Positions 17,699 to 25,704 of a stretch of 64,000 nucleotides of DNA are shown piece after piece. This stretch comes from Ectopseudomonas oleovorans (GTDB lineage Bacteria > Pseudomonadota > Gammaproteobacteria > Pseudomonadales > Pseudomonadaceae). The stretch spans positions 62,001 to 126,000 of the forward strand of contig NZ_QASO01000130.1 in the NCBI RefSeq assembly GCF_003052605.1, given 5' to 3'. Numbering within the stretch: position 1 is the first letter of the stretch; each line of letters starts with the position of its first letter. Position numbers and translations under genes: made by a program. Below the pieces are notes generated by a model. That model was given only the letters and a program-made list of their open reading frames with translations, was not told the origin of the DNA and searched no databases.

Positions 17699-18793
17699 AT
17701 GAATCGCCGCAATCTGTTCGGTGCCGCTGTGGCACTGATCGCCGCCATCGGCCTGGTTGGCTGCAAAGAAGACAAGGCTGCCAGCGAGCAAGCCGCTGCC
17801 AAGCCGGCAGAAATCATCCATTGGAAGATGGTCACGTCCTGGCCGAAGAACTTCCCCGGCCTGGGCACCGCAGCCGAGCGCCTGGCCGAGCGCATCAACA
17901 CCATGAGCGGCGGGCGCCTGACCGTCAAGGTCTACGCCGCTGGTGAGCTGGTACCGGCGCTGGAAGTGTTCGACGCCGTTTCCCGCGGCACCGCCGAGAT
18001 GGGCCATGGCACCCCGTACTACTGGAAAGGCAAGGTGCCAGCTGCGCAGTTCTTCAGCAGCGTGCCGTTCGGCCTGTCCACCCTGGAAATGAACGCCTGG
18101 TTGAGCAAGGGCGGCGGTCAGGCACTGTGGGACGAAACCTACGCACCGTTCGGCGTGAAGCCGCTGTCGGCCGGCAACACCACCATGCAGATGGGTGGCT
18201 GGTTCAATAAGGAAATCAACAGCCTGGACGACATCAAAGGCCTGAAGATCCGCATGCCGGGCCTCGGCGGCGAAGTCTGGAGCCGTCTGGGTGCGATCAC
18301 CGTCAACCTGCCGGGCGGCGAAATTTTCACCTCCCTGCAGACCGGTGCCATCGATGCCACCGACTGGGTCGGCCCCTATAACGACCTGGCCTTCGGCCTG
18401 CACAAGGCTGCCAAGTACAACTACTTCCCGGGCTGGCAGGAGCCGCAGGCGGTGGTCGAGGCCATGGTCAACCAGAAGGCCTTCGACGCACTGCCGACCG
18501 ACCTGCAAGCCATCGTCGTCGAAGCCGCGCGTGCCGCGACCCTGGACATGATGGACGACTACGTGTTCAACAACGCCAAGGCGCTGCAGAGCCTGAAGAG
18601 CGAAGGCGTGCAGTTCAAGCGCCTGCCGGATGAGGTGCTGCAAGCCATGCGTGAGCAGTCCAACCTGGTGCTCGAAGCCCTGGCCGCCGAGAACGACCTC
18701 AACGGTCGCATCTGGGCCTCGCAGAAAGCCTTCCTCGAAGAAGCCAGCGCCATGCAGGCGCTGACCGAGAAAGAGCTGTACAACTGGCGTTGA
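17699..18793 (+). CDS. TRAP-type periplasmic substrate-binding protein (DctP family), copy 1
   Basis: A 364-residue DctP-family solute receptor with a lipoprotein-type signal (LIAAIGLVGC, Cys near 21). Segments such as YAAGELVPALEVFDAVSRGT, GGWFNKEINSLDDIKGLKIR and DATDWVGPYND resemble TakP-type receptors for 2-oxo acids, which use the conserved Arg of KIRMPGLGG for the carboxylate. The ligand is therefore perhaps a keto acid. It is followed by a near-duplicate (19028-20110). No DctQ/DctM membrane genes are nearby, so it must work with permease subunits encoded elsewhere. Confidence 0.88.
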   Translation: MNRRNLFGAAVALIAAIGLVGCKEDKAASEQAAAKPAEIIHWKMVTSWPKNFPGLGTAAERLAERINTMSGGRLTVKVYAAGELVPALEVFDAVSRGTAEMGHGTPYYWKGKVPAAQFFSSVPFGLSTLEMNAWLSKGGGQALWDETYAPFGVKPLSAGNTTMQMGGWFNKEINSLDDIKGLKIRMPGLGGEVWSRLGAITVNLPGGEIFTSLQTGAIDATDWVGPYNDLAFGLHKAAKYNYFPGWQEPQAVVEAMVNQKAFDALPTDLQAIVVEAARAATLDMMDDYVFNNAKALQSLKSEGVQFKRLPDEVLQAMREQSNLVLEALAAENDLNGRIWASQKAFLEEASAMQALTEKELYNWR

Positions 18794-18836
18794 TTCAACA
18801 AGAGAGTCCCTTCAGGCCAGGCTCCCAACGCATTAT

Positions 18837-18957
18837 TGTGTGTGGGAGCCCCGCCTCGGGGCGAAGCTTATACCGCCCGCCATCGGCGCAATGATAGCCA
18901 AGAGCGCACCCGGCATTGTTTCGAGCCCGGGTTCGCGGCGAGGCGCCGCTCCTACAG
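18837..18957. repeat. REP-type repeat pair between the two TRAP receptors
   Basis: TGTGGGAGCCCCGCCTCGGG at the left and GCGGCGAGGCGCCGCTCCTA at the right form facing REP units spaced by about 70 bp. They fill most of the 234-bp gap between the duplicated receptor genes. Confidence 0.7.
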
Positions 18958-19027
18958 ACTCGGCGCGTAGCTTGACTAACAGGTATCGACCACCAAGAGC
19001 CCCGTTCTTCCTCAGGGATGACTGCCC

Positions 19028-20110
19028 ATGCGCCTTCGCTCTCTGCTTCTCCTGCCTCTGCTCGCCCTCGGCCTGATCGGCTGCAAGGACGACTCCGCAC
19101 CGGCCGACCAGGCCGCCGCCCCCGCGCAGACCTTCCACTGGAAAATGGTCACTACCTGGCCGAAGAACGCGCCCGGCACCGGCACCGCCGCCGAACGCCT
19201 GGCCGAGCGCGTCAACGCCATGAGTGCCGGGCGCCTGACCATCAAGGTCTACGCCGCTGGCGAGTTGGTGCCGGCACTGGAGGTGTTCGACGCGGTCTCC
19301 CGCGGCACGGCCGAACTCGGCCACGGCACACCCTATTACTGGAAGGGCAAGGTACCTGCCGCGCAGTTCTTCGGTGCGGTGCCCTTCGGCCTGTCCACCC
19401 TGGAAATGAACGCCTGGCTGAACAAGGGCGGCGGCCAGGCGCTGTGGGACGAAGCCTACGCGCCGTTCGGCCTCAAGCCGCTGACGGCGGGCAACAGCAC
19501 CATGCAGATGGGCGGCTGGTTCAACAAGGAAATCAACAGCCTGGCTGACATTAAAGGCCTGAAGATCCGTATGCCGGGCCTCGGCGGCGAAGTCTGGAGC
19601 CGCCTGGGTGCGACCACCGTGGTGATGCCGGGCGGCGAAATCTTCACCTCGCTGCAAAGCGGCGCCATCGACGCCACCGACTGGGTCAGCCCCTACAACG
19701 ACCTGGCATTCGGCCTGCCCAAGGCCGCCAAGTACTATTACTACCCGGGCTGGCAGGAACCACAGTCAGTGCTCGAACTGCTGATCAACCAGAAGGCCTT
19801 CGATGCGCTGCCGGCTGACCTGCAAGCCATCGTCACCGAAGCGGCGCGCGCGGCGACCCAGGACATGATGGACGACTACGTCTACCACAACGCCCTGGCG
19901 CTGGACGAGCTGAAGAAGAGCGGCACGCTGCTCAAGCGCTTTCCCGACGAAGTGCTGCAGGCCATGCAACGCGAGAGCGAACAAGTGCTCGGCGACCTGG
20001 CCGCGCAGAGCGAGCTCAACGGCCGCATCTGGGCCTCCATGCAGGCCTTCCAGGCGCTGGCCACCTCGATGCAGGCGCTGTCGGAGAAAGAGCTGTACGA
20101 CTGGCGCTGA
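19028..20110 (+). CDS. TRAP-type periplasmic substrate-binding protein (DctP family), copy 2
   Basis: The 360-residue paralogue aligns with the preceding gene almost end to end. Most stretches are identical, including GHGTPYYWKGKVPAAQFF and the arginine motif KIRMPGLGGEVWSRLGA. It also has a lipoprotein-type signal (LLALGLIGC). The two most likely arose by tandem duplication. Differences cluster in the C-terminal third. No permease gene is adjacent. It probably binds a related carboxylate or keto acid. Confidence 0.88.
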   Translation: MRLRSLLLLPLLALGLIGCKDDSAPADQAAAPAQTFHWKMVTTWPKNAPGTGTAAERLAERVNAMSAGRLTIKVYAAGELVPALEVFDAVSRGTAELGHGTPYYWKGKVPAAQFFGAVPFGLSTLEMNAWLNKGGGQALWDEAYAPFGLKPLTAGNSTMQMGGWFNKEINSLADIKGLKIRMPGLGGEVWSRLGATTVVMPGGEIFTSLQSGAIDATDWVSPYNDLAFGLPKAAKYYYYPGWQEPQSVLELLINQKAFDALPADLQAIVTEAARAATQDMMDDYVYHNALALDELKKSGTLLKRFPDEVLQAMQRESEQVLGDLAAQSELNGRIWASMQAFQALATSMQALSEKELYDWR

Positions 20111-20137
20111 GCCGCTCAGGGTTATAGCCCTTACCCT

Positions 20138-20203
20138 TGTGGGAGCCCCGCCCCGGGGCGAAGCTGTATTACCTCAGGTTCGCGGCGGAGCGCCGCTCCT
20201 ACC
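20138..20203. repeat. REP-type repeat pair
   Basis: TGTGGGAGCCCCGCCCCGGG faces GCGGCGGAGCGCCGCTCCTA. It has the same arrangement as the unit after the first TRAP receptor, so the repeat may have been carried along in the duplication. Confidence 0.65.
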
Positions 20204-20287
20204 CGTTCGGCGCGGCCACATCTGACCTATCCGGCTCCGTTTGTCGTTCCAGGCTGCGCCTCATGCCCTGGCGGCCATACTTCACGG

Positions 20288-20869
20288 ATGAAGAACAAAC
20301 CGACTGACCCCGCCCAGATCCTCGACAGCGCCCTGCAACTGGCCGAAGTCTGCGGCTGGGAGCGCCTGCACCTGTTCGACGTCGCCGCCGCGCTCGACAT
20401 CGGCCTGGACGATATCGCCCGTCACTACCGCGACAAGGACGACCTGGTGGAAGCCTGGTTCGACCGCGCCGATCTGGCCATGCTCGGCCACGCCAGAAAT
20501 CCCGATCTGCAGGGTCTGAACGCCGAACAACGTCTGGAAAGCTGCCTGCTGGCCTGGCTCGAGAGCCTGGCAGCCCATCGCGCAGTGACCGGGCAGATGC
20601 TGCTGTACAAGCTCGAACCCGGGCATATCCACCTGCAGGTGCTCGGCCTGATGCGCATCAGCCGCACCGTGCAATGGTGGCGCGAAGCCGCTGGCCGGCA
20701 AACCCTGCACCTGCGCCGCATCGCCGAGGAAACCCTGCTCACCGGCGCCTACCTGCGCAGCTTCGTGCACTGGCTGCGCCATCCCGAAGAAGACGCAGCA
20801 ACCTTCCGCGGCTTCCTGCGCGCTCAACTGCGCTGCGGCCCGCTGCCTCTGCTGCTGCAACGCCCGTAG
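20288..20869 (+). CDS. TetR/AcrR-like transcriptional regulator
   Basis: The 193-residue protein has an N-terminal TetR-like HTH (about 10-55, ILDSALQLAEVCGWERLHLFDVAAALDIGLDDIARHYRDKDDLVEAWF) and a helical ligand/dimerisation region. The helix-turn-helix is somewhat divergent (LDIGLDDIARHY). It could be a degenerate or ligand-binding TetR relative rather than a classical repressor. It stands alone between REP repeats, so its target is unclear. Confidence 0.75.
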   Translation: MKNKPTDPAQILDSALQLAEVCGWERLHLFDVAAALDIGLDDIARHYRDKDDLVEAWFDRADLAMLGHARNPDLQGLNAEQRLESCLLAWLESLAAHRAVTGQMLLYKLEPGHIHLQVLGLMRISRTVQWWREAAGRQTLHLRRIAEETLLTGAYLRSFVHWLRHPEEDAATFRGFLRAQLRCGPLPLLLQRP

Positions 20870-20921
20870 CCCGATGAAATCCGGGGCCATGGTTGCGGAT
20901 TGCATCGGGCTACACGGACAA
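20869..20921. repeat. Inverted repeat, GTAGCCCGATG family
   Basis: GTAGCCCGATGAAATCCGGG at the left and GGATTGCATCGGGCTAC at the right form an imperfect palindrome of about 52 bp directly after the TetR stop. Similar sequences are common extragenic repeats in Pseudomonas. It could act as a transcript-end structure. Confidence 0.6.
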
Positions 20922-21033
20922 ATCGCAGGGTGCTCGCCCTACAGGCAAAAGCCGGAAACATTCTGTCACTGGTCATGCCCATCCATGACGGGCAAGATGC
21001 AGACCAAGCTTTTCCACAAGAGAGAAAACCGTG

Positions 21034-21888
21034 ATGCAGCGTTTCCTCAGTATCGCCATGGTGCTGTGCCTGGCACTGACCTTCAGCTTCGAAGCCCACG
21101 CCAAACGTTTTGGCGGTGGTAAATCCTTCGGCTCCGCACCCAGCCACCAGACCCGCCAGGCCACGCCGCCGGCGCAGTCGGCTGCCCAGGCTCCCGGTCG
21201 TCAACAGCCTGCCGCTGCCGCCAGTGGCGCTTCGCGCTGGCTCGGCCCGCTGGCCGGTCTGGCCGCCGGTGGCCTGCTGGCCTCGATGTTCATGGGTGAT
21301 GGTTTCGAAGGCCTGCAGATCATGGACATGCTGATCTTCGGCCTGATCGCCTTCCTGCTGTTCCGTTTCCTCGCCGCTCGTCGCGCTCGCCAACAGCCGC
21401 AAATGGCTGCTGCCGGTGCGCCGTATCAGCGTGAAATGCCGAACGCCGACAACGCGCCGACCGCTGGCAGCAATATCTTCGGTGGTCGCCTGGCTTCGGC
21501 CGCTCCGGTGATCAACGCCCCGGCCTGGTTCAACGAGCAGAGCTTCATCGCCGCCGGTCGTGAGCACTTCATGAACCTGCAGCAGCACTGGGACGCCAAC
21601 GAGATGGACAAGATCGCCGAGTTCGTCACTCCGCAGCTGCTGGACTTCCTCAAGCGTGAGCGCGCCGAACTGGGTGACGGCTTCCAGTCCACTTATGTCG
21701 ATAACCTCGACGTGCAACTCGACGGTGTCGACGACAACGCCGAGAAGACCATCGCCACCCTGACCTTCAGCGGCGTGTCGAAAACCTCGCGCTTCGACCA
21801 GGGCGAGCCCTTCAGCGAAAGCTGGCGCCTGGAGCGTGCCCAGGGCGACAACCAGCCGTGGCTGATCGCCGGCATTCGCCAGAACTGA
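21034..21888 (+). CDS. Tim44-domain membrane-associated protein
   Basis: The protein is about 284 residues long. It has a signal peptide (FLSIAMVLCLALTFSFEAHA), a Gly/Ala/Gln-rich low-complexity segment, a membrane segment (about 95-115, IMDMLIFGLIAFLLFRFLA) and a C-terminal Tim44/MBA1-like domain (about 165-284). Bacterial Tim44-domain proteins are poorly understood; roles in inner-membrane insertion or transport have been proposed. GTG 21031 immediately precedes ATG 21034; AGAGAAAA lies just upstream. The downstream terminator is split by a MITE (21923-22100). Confidence 0.82.
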   Translation: MQRFLSIAMVLCLALTFSFEAHAKRFGGGKSFGSAPSHQTRQATPPAQSAAQAPGRQQPAAAASGASRWLGPLAGLAAGGLLASMFMGDGFEGLQIMDMLIFGLIAFLLFRFLAARRARQQPQMAAAGAPYQREMPNADNAPTAGSNIFGGRLASAAPVINAPAWFNEQSFIAAGREHFMNLQQHWDANEMDKIAEFVTPQLLDFLKRERAELGDGFQSTYVDNLDVQLDGVDDNAEKTIATLTFSGVSKTSRFDQGEPFSESWRLERAQGDNQPWLIAGIRQN

Positions 21889-21903
21889 TCGCTACGGCGC
21901 ACT

Positions 21904-22117
21904 AAAAACCCGGGCTTGCCCGTAATGCTGTTCACTTAAGAAACGGTCGAGCTCGATCAGTCCCCTCGCCCCTCCGGGGAGAGGGTTAGGGAGAGGGGGA
22001 AACTGGCAGTTTTGCGGTGTTTTCTGCCCTCTCCCCCAGCCCCTCTCCCATAAATGGGAGAGGGGAGCCAAACGTGTGCAACCTTAAGTGAACAGCATTA
22101 GGGCTTGCCCGGGTTTT
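21904..22117 (+). terminator. Rho-independent terminator split by a MITE
   Basis: The left half AAAAACCCGGGCTTGCCCG (21904-21922) and right half GGGCTTGCCCGGGTTTTTA (22101-22119) flank the 178-bp element. Removing the element and one copy of the 11-bp duplication restores a compact, perfectly paired hairpin with a T-run just after the Tim44-domain gene. The two arms can still pair across the insertion. Confidence 0.75.
21923..22100. mobile_element. 178-bp MITE with 18-bp inverted ends and 11-bp target duplication
   Basis: The ends are TAATGCTGTTCACTTAAG (21923-21940) and its exact complement CTTAAGTGAACAGCATTA (22083-22100). Direct repeats GGGCTTGCCCG lie at 21912-21922 and 22101-22111. No coding capacity is visible. 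The interior consists of CCCTCTCCC/GGGAGAGGG-type repeats. Target duplications of 10-13 bp are typical of IS4-type transposases, so an IS4-family element is the probable mobilising partner (inference). Confidence 0.85.
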
Positions 22118-22138
22118 TATTTCGGCATTTGCCGGTTA

Positions 22139-22163
22139 TCGCGGCTGAAGCCGCTCCTACAGC
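22139..22163. repeat. Single REP-like unit
   Basis: TCGCGGCTGAAGCCGCTCCT is one REP palindrome just downstream of the MITE-bearing terminator and before the convergent GNAT gene. Confidence 0.6.
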
Positions 22164-22166
22164 CCC

Positions 22167-22637
22167 TCACGACAGATCAGTAGCAGCCCGGCGCATGCCG
22201 ATATGCGGGATGTCGTCCTCCAGATACACCTCGGTCACCGCCACGAAGCCATAACGCCCGTAGTAGCCCTGCAGGTGCGCCTGCGCCGACAGATAAACCG
22301 GCGCCCCCGGCCAACGCTGACCACACTCGACCAGCGCCCGCTCCATCAGCCGATGGCCCAGCCCGCTGCCGCGCGCCCGCTCGGCGATCACCACCCGACC
22401 GATCACCACCTCGCCGTCCATGCGCTGCGGATCGAGCAAGCGCAGATAACCCACCAGCCCAGATTCATCACGCGCCAGCAGGTGGCAGGTGTCACCGACC
22501 AGGTCCTGGCCATCGGTTTCCAGATAGGGGCAGTTCTGCTCGACCACGAACACCTGGGTGCGCAGTGCCAGCAGTTCATAGAGGGTCGCAGCATCGAGTT
22601 CGCTGTGGTGCAGGCAGTGCCAGGTAAGAGATGACAT
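22167..22637 (-). CDS. GNAT-family N-acetyltransferase (ElaA-like)
   Basis: The 156-residue protein matches ElaA-type GNATs. It contains LYELLALRTQVFVVEQNCPYLETDGQD near the N-terminus, the acetyl-CoA loop VVIAERARGSGLGHRLM (motif A, RxxGxG/A) and a C-terminal YYGRYGFVAVTEVYLEDDIPHIGM. The substrate is unknown. ATG 22637 is preferred because GCGGAG sits a good distance upstream; an earlier start would add 29 unconserved residues. It diverges from the SMI1/KNR4-like gene. Confidence 0.88.
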   Translation of the reverse strand: MSSLTWHCLHHSELDAATLYELLALRTQVFVVEQNCPYLETDGQDLVGDTCHLLARDESGLVGYLRLLDPQRMDGEVVIGRVVIAERARGSGLGHRLMERALVECGQRWPGAPVYLSAQAHLQGYYGRYGFVAVTEVYLEDDIPHIGMRRAATDLS

Positions 22638-22741
22638 GAAAGGCTCCGCAAAAGCGCCAGTATGCAGTGACAACGACATGTTTTCATTCTGCCGGCCAGC
22701 TACTGTATAAAGCCGATCCCCCAAGATGAGGAGCCGACGCC

Positions 22742-23149
22742 GTGGAAGAAGTCATCGAACAGCTGCGCGAACTCAACGAGCCGGTACCGGTACCGCTGGA
22801 GCTGCCGGAAGAAGAGACCCTGGTGGAGATTCAGGAGCAGATCCTCATCCACTTGCCGTTCGAGCTGCGCGAGTTCCTGCTCAAGGTCAGCGACGTGGTC
22901 TATGGTCGCCTGGAGCCGGTGACCGCCAGTGATCCGCAATCGCACACCTACCTGCCGGAAGTCGCCTCGGTGGCCTGGGATCTCGGCCTGCCGCGCGACC
23001 TGGTGCCACTGTGCCAGGACGGCCGCGACTACTACGCGGTGGACGTGGAAGGCCAGGTCTGGCTGTGGGACGGCGACGAAGGCGAGCTGACCGACGAAAG
23101 CTGGGACTCGGTCTGGCACTGGTGCCGTGACGTCTGGCTGGAGAGCTGA
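22742..23149 (+). CDS. SMI1/KNR4 (SUKH)-domain protein
   Basis: The 135-residue acidic protein starts with GTG after GAGGAG. The pattern LPFELREFLLKVSDVVYG, then YLPEVASVAWDLGLPRDLVPLCQDGRDYYAVDVEGQVWLWDGDEG, is the SUKH fold core. SUKH proteins are often immunity proteins against contact-dependent or polymorphic toxins, but many Pseudomonas copies are standalone housekeeping proteins of unknown role. No toxin gene is adjacent. Confidence 0.82.
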   Translation: MEEVIEQLRELNEPVPVPLELPEEETLVEIQEQILIHLPFELREFLLKVSDVVYGRLEPVTASDPQSHTYLPEVASVAWDLGLPRDLVPLCQDGRDYYAVDVEGQVWLWDGDEGELTDESWDSVWHWCRDVWLES

Positions 23150-23204
23150 TCACGCCTCCACCCTAGGATGCGCCCTACGGACTATCGGCGTCGCGAACGC
23201 CGTC

Positions 23205-23272
23205 GCCGCTGAAGCGCCTCCCACGATATGTATCCGAGACTCGGCCCCGTGGGAGGGGCTTCAGCCGCGAAC
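23205..23272. repeat. REP-type repeat pair
   Basis: CCGCTGAAGCGCCTCCCAC and GTGGGAGGGGCTTCAGCCGC face each other between two convergent genes. The remaining gap holds nothing else recognisable. Confidence 0.65.
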
Positions 23273-23302
23273 CTCATCAAGCGAGTTACGCGAACAGCAC
23301 CC

Positions 23303-23956
23303 TCACACCTCGCCCTGCTCCAACGCCAGCAGGTTGAGCAGAAAGCGCGCGAAGTAAAGCAGATCCTGTTCCATCGCCTGGCGAGCGCCCTTGGCATCGC
23401 CGGCTTCGATAGCGGCAAAGGCGTCTTCATGAAAGTCATTGAGCCGCAGCGACAGGTCGGCGCCGGTGAACAGCCGGTTGAAGAAGGGGCCGATCTGCAG
23501 CCATAGCGACTCGATCGAACGCAGCAACACCGGGTTGCCACATGCACCGTACAAATGCAGGTGAAACTGGCTGTTGGCATTGAGGTAGTCCTGCACCTGG
23601 CGCTGCTCGATGGCGGCGTCCATGCGCTGCACGCAGTCACGCAGCAGGGCCAGATCGCTGCTGTCCAGGCGCGGCGTGGCCAGCTCCACTGCCAGGCCTT
23701 CCAGCGCCAGGCGCACCTGAAAGATGTTTTCGTAGCGCTCACGGGTCATCGACGGGACTCGCACCGAGCGCTGCTGCTCGCCCTCCAGCGCGCCCTCGGC
23801 CACAAGCCGCTGCAGGGCCGCGCGAACCGGCATCGGGCTGGTGCCCCATTCGGTGGCCAAGTCGCGGATCTTCAACCGCTCCCCAGGTTGGAAACGTCCG
23901 ACCAACAGCCCTGAGCGGATGTTCTGATACAGCTGCTCCTGCAGATTGTCAGCCAT
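23303..23956 (-). CDS. GntR-family regulator, FCD subfamily
   Basis: The 217-residue protein has an N-terminal GntR winged helix (about 5-70, with ERLKIRDLATEWGTSPMPVRAALQRLVAEGAL) and an all-helical FCD effector domain with metal-ligand-type residues (FHLHLYGACGNPVL; FHEDAFAAIEAGD). ATG 23956 gives MADNLQEQLYQNIRSG, a typical FadR-like start. It is divergent from the aminotransferase gene; two perfect TGTGATCACA palindromes in between are its likely operators. It probably represses the polyamine/amino-acid catabolic genes until an organic acid effector binds. Confidence 0.9.
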   Translation of the reverse strand: MADNLQEQLYQNIRSGLLVGRFQPGERLKIRDLATEWGTSPMPVRAALQRLVAEGALEGEQQRSVRVPSMTRERYENIFQVRLALEGLAVELATPRLDSSDLALLRDCVQRMDAAIEQRQVQDYLNANSQFHLHLYGACGNPVLLRSIESLWLQIGPFFNRLFTGADLSLRLNDFHEDAFAAIEAGDAKGARQAMEQDLLYFARFLLNLLALEQGEV

Positions 23957-24091
23957 GTGCCACCTCCATCGGAGGCGCCGGCAATTGGGCAAGGGTCAGG
24001 CTACAGTCACGCATGGGAGGCTCCGATTGAAGATGCGGCGAGTCTACGACAGGAACTGATTTTGTGTGAAAAACGGCTGAATATAAAATTT

Positions 24092-24105
24092 TTTGTGATC
24101 ACAAA
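24092..24105. promoter_or_regulatory. GntR operator 1
   Basis: TTTGTGATCACAAA is a perfect 14-bp palindrome in the GntR/aminotransferase gap. Its centre is 62 bp from that of operator 2. A weaker copy, TTTGTGTGAAAA, lies near 24060-24071. Confidence 0.75.
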
Positions 24106-24150
24106 TATAGATTTAAAGCCAAAATAATCGATCCTAATCTAAGCGTTTAC

Positions 24151-24170
24151 TATTTTGTGATCACAAAATA
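24151..24170. promoter_or_regulatory. GntR operator 2
   Basis: TATTTTGTGATCACAAAATA is a perfect 20-bp palindrome 33 bp before the aminotransferase start codon. It has the same core as operator 1. The position would occlude the promoter or early transcribed region of the catabolic genes. Confidence 0.8.
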
Positions 24171-24203
24171 TCATGCCGACAGCATTCAATCGAGGTATGC
24201 CCC

Positions 24204-25598
24204 ATGACCACCGCCAGTGGCATCAGCCAAGTTGCCGTTGACCGTTTCGTAGCCGCCGAGCGCGAGCGCTTCCTGTCCCGCAATCCGAAGTCCGTGGCCC
24301 TGGCCGAGCGCGCCCGCCACTCGCTGTACGGCGGCGTGCCGATGCACTGGATGGCCGACTGGTCGACGCCGGTACCGCTGTTCGTCGAGCGAGCCAAGGG
24401 CGCACGTTTCTTCGATGTGGACGGTCACGAGTACATCGACTTCTGCCTGGGTGACACCGGCACCATGTTCGGCCACTCCCCCGACCCGGTGGCCCGCGCC
24501 CTCGCCGAACAAGCGAATAACGGCCTGACCACCATGCTGCCGGGCGAGGACGCAGTGGTTTGCGGCGAGCTGCTGGCCCAGCGCTTCGGCCTGCCCTACT
24601 GGCAGGTGACCGCCACGGCAACAGATTCGAATCGCTATGTGCTGCGCTGGGCGCGCGCCATCACTCAGCGCAAGACCCTGCTGGTGTTCGACGGCTGCTA
24701 CCACGGCACTGTCGACGACGTGATGGTGCGCGAGCGCGACGGCAAGACCGTGCACCGCTCCGGCCTGGTCGGCCAGGCCTATGACCTGACCGAGCACAGC
24801 CGCGCCATTCCCTTCAACGATGTCGCAGCGCTGGAGGCGGCGCTTGCTCAGGGTGACGTCTGCGCCCTGCTCTGCGAACCGGCGATGACCAATATCGGCA
24901 TGGTTCTGCCCGATCCGGGCTTTATGCAGAAATGCCGCGAGTTGACGCGTAAGTACGGCAGCCTGCTGATCATCGACGAAACCCACACCATCTCCACCGA
25001 CATCGGCGGCTGCACACGCCTGTGGAACCTGGATCCCGACTTCTTCGTGGTCGGCAAACCGATCGCCGGCGGCGTGCCTTGCGGCATTTTCGGCTGCAGC
25101 GCGGCGATGGCCGATGCCATGACTCAGGCCCGCCACCGCGCCAGCGCAGAAAGCCACGGGCATGGTCACAGCGGCATGGGCACCACCCTGTCGGCCAACG
25201 CCCTGGCCATGCACTGCATGCGCGCCAACCTGGAACAGGTGATGACCCAGGCGGCCTACGACCACATGCTGCCGCTGGCGGCGCGTCTGGCAGAGGGTTT
25301 CCGTCAGCTGATCGACAAGCACGACCTGAAGTGGTCGGTGACCGAGCTGGGCGCGCGTTGCGAGTTCCAGTTCTGCGCCACGCCGCCACGCACCGGCGCC
25401 GAGGCCGAAGCGGCATTCCATGACGAGCTGCAGATGGCCCTGCACCTGTACCTGATCAACCGCGGCATTCTGATCACGCCATTCCACAACATGACCCTGT
25501 GCTGCCCGAGCACCACGACCGAGGATGTGGACAAACTGATCACCACCCTGGATCAGGCCCTGGGCGAGCTGCTGGCTATTCCCGGCGCCAGGCTCTGA
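24204..25598 (+). CDS. Class III PLP-dependent aminotransferase
   Basis: The 464-residue fold-type I enzyme resembles the glutamate-semialdehyde aminomutase branch of class III. The PLP pyridine aspartate is D258 (LLIIDET) and the Schiff-base lysine is K285 (FFVVGKPIAGGVPCG). DGCYHGTVDDVMV corresponds to the family's YHG motif. With the glutamine-synthetase-like enzyme downstream it most likely deaminates a diamine, gamma-glutamylated amine or similar amino compound, as proposed for equivalent Pseudomonas loci. The exact substrate is unknown. It is controlled by the divergent GntR regulator. Confidence 0.87.
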   Translation: MTTASGISQVAVDRFVAAERERFLSRNPKSVALAERARHSLYGGVPMHWMADWSTPVPLFVERAKGARFFDVDGHEYIDFCLGDTGTMFGHSPDPVARALAEQANNGLTTMLPGEDAVVCGELLAQRFGLPYWQVTATATDSNRYVLRWARAITQRKTLLVFDGCYHGTVDDVMVRERDGKTVHRSGLVGQAYDLTEHSRAIPFNDVAALEAALAQGDVCALLCEPAMTNIGMVLPDPGFMQKCRELTRKYGSLLIIDETHTISTDIGGCTRLWNLDPDFFVVGKPIAGGVPCGIFGCSAAMADAMTQARHRASAESHGHGHSGMGTTLSANALAMHCMRANLEQVMTQAAYDHMLPLAARLAEGFRQLIDKHDLKWSVTELGARCEFQFCATPPRTGAEAEAAFHDELQMALHLYLINRGILITPFHNMTLCCPSTTTEDVDKLITTLDQALGELLAIPGARL

Positions 25599-25685
25599 AC
25601 ATCCCTTCTCCCTCCGGGAGAAGGCGCCCGAAGGGCGGATGAGGGCTCCCTCCCCCCTAGCCCCTCTCCCAAAGGGAGAGGGGAA
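25599..25685. repeat. CCCTCTCCC-type repeat inside the aminotransferase/ligase operon
   Basis: The intergenic stretch contains CCTTCTCCCTCCGGGAGAAGG, a short hairpin, and CCCCTCTCCCAAAGGGAGAGGGG, a second hairpin. The same family occurs at 42440-42475 and inside the MITE at 21923-22100. It separates two genes that otherwise look co-transcribed. Confidence 0.65.
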
Positions 25686-25704
25686 CAAAAGCAAGGACAC
25701 CACC

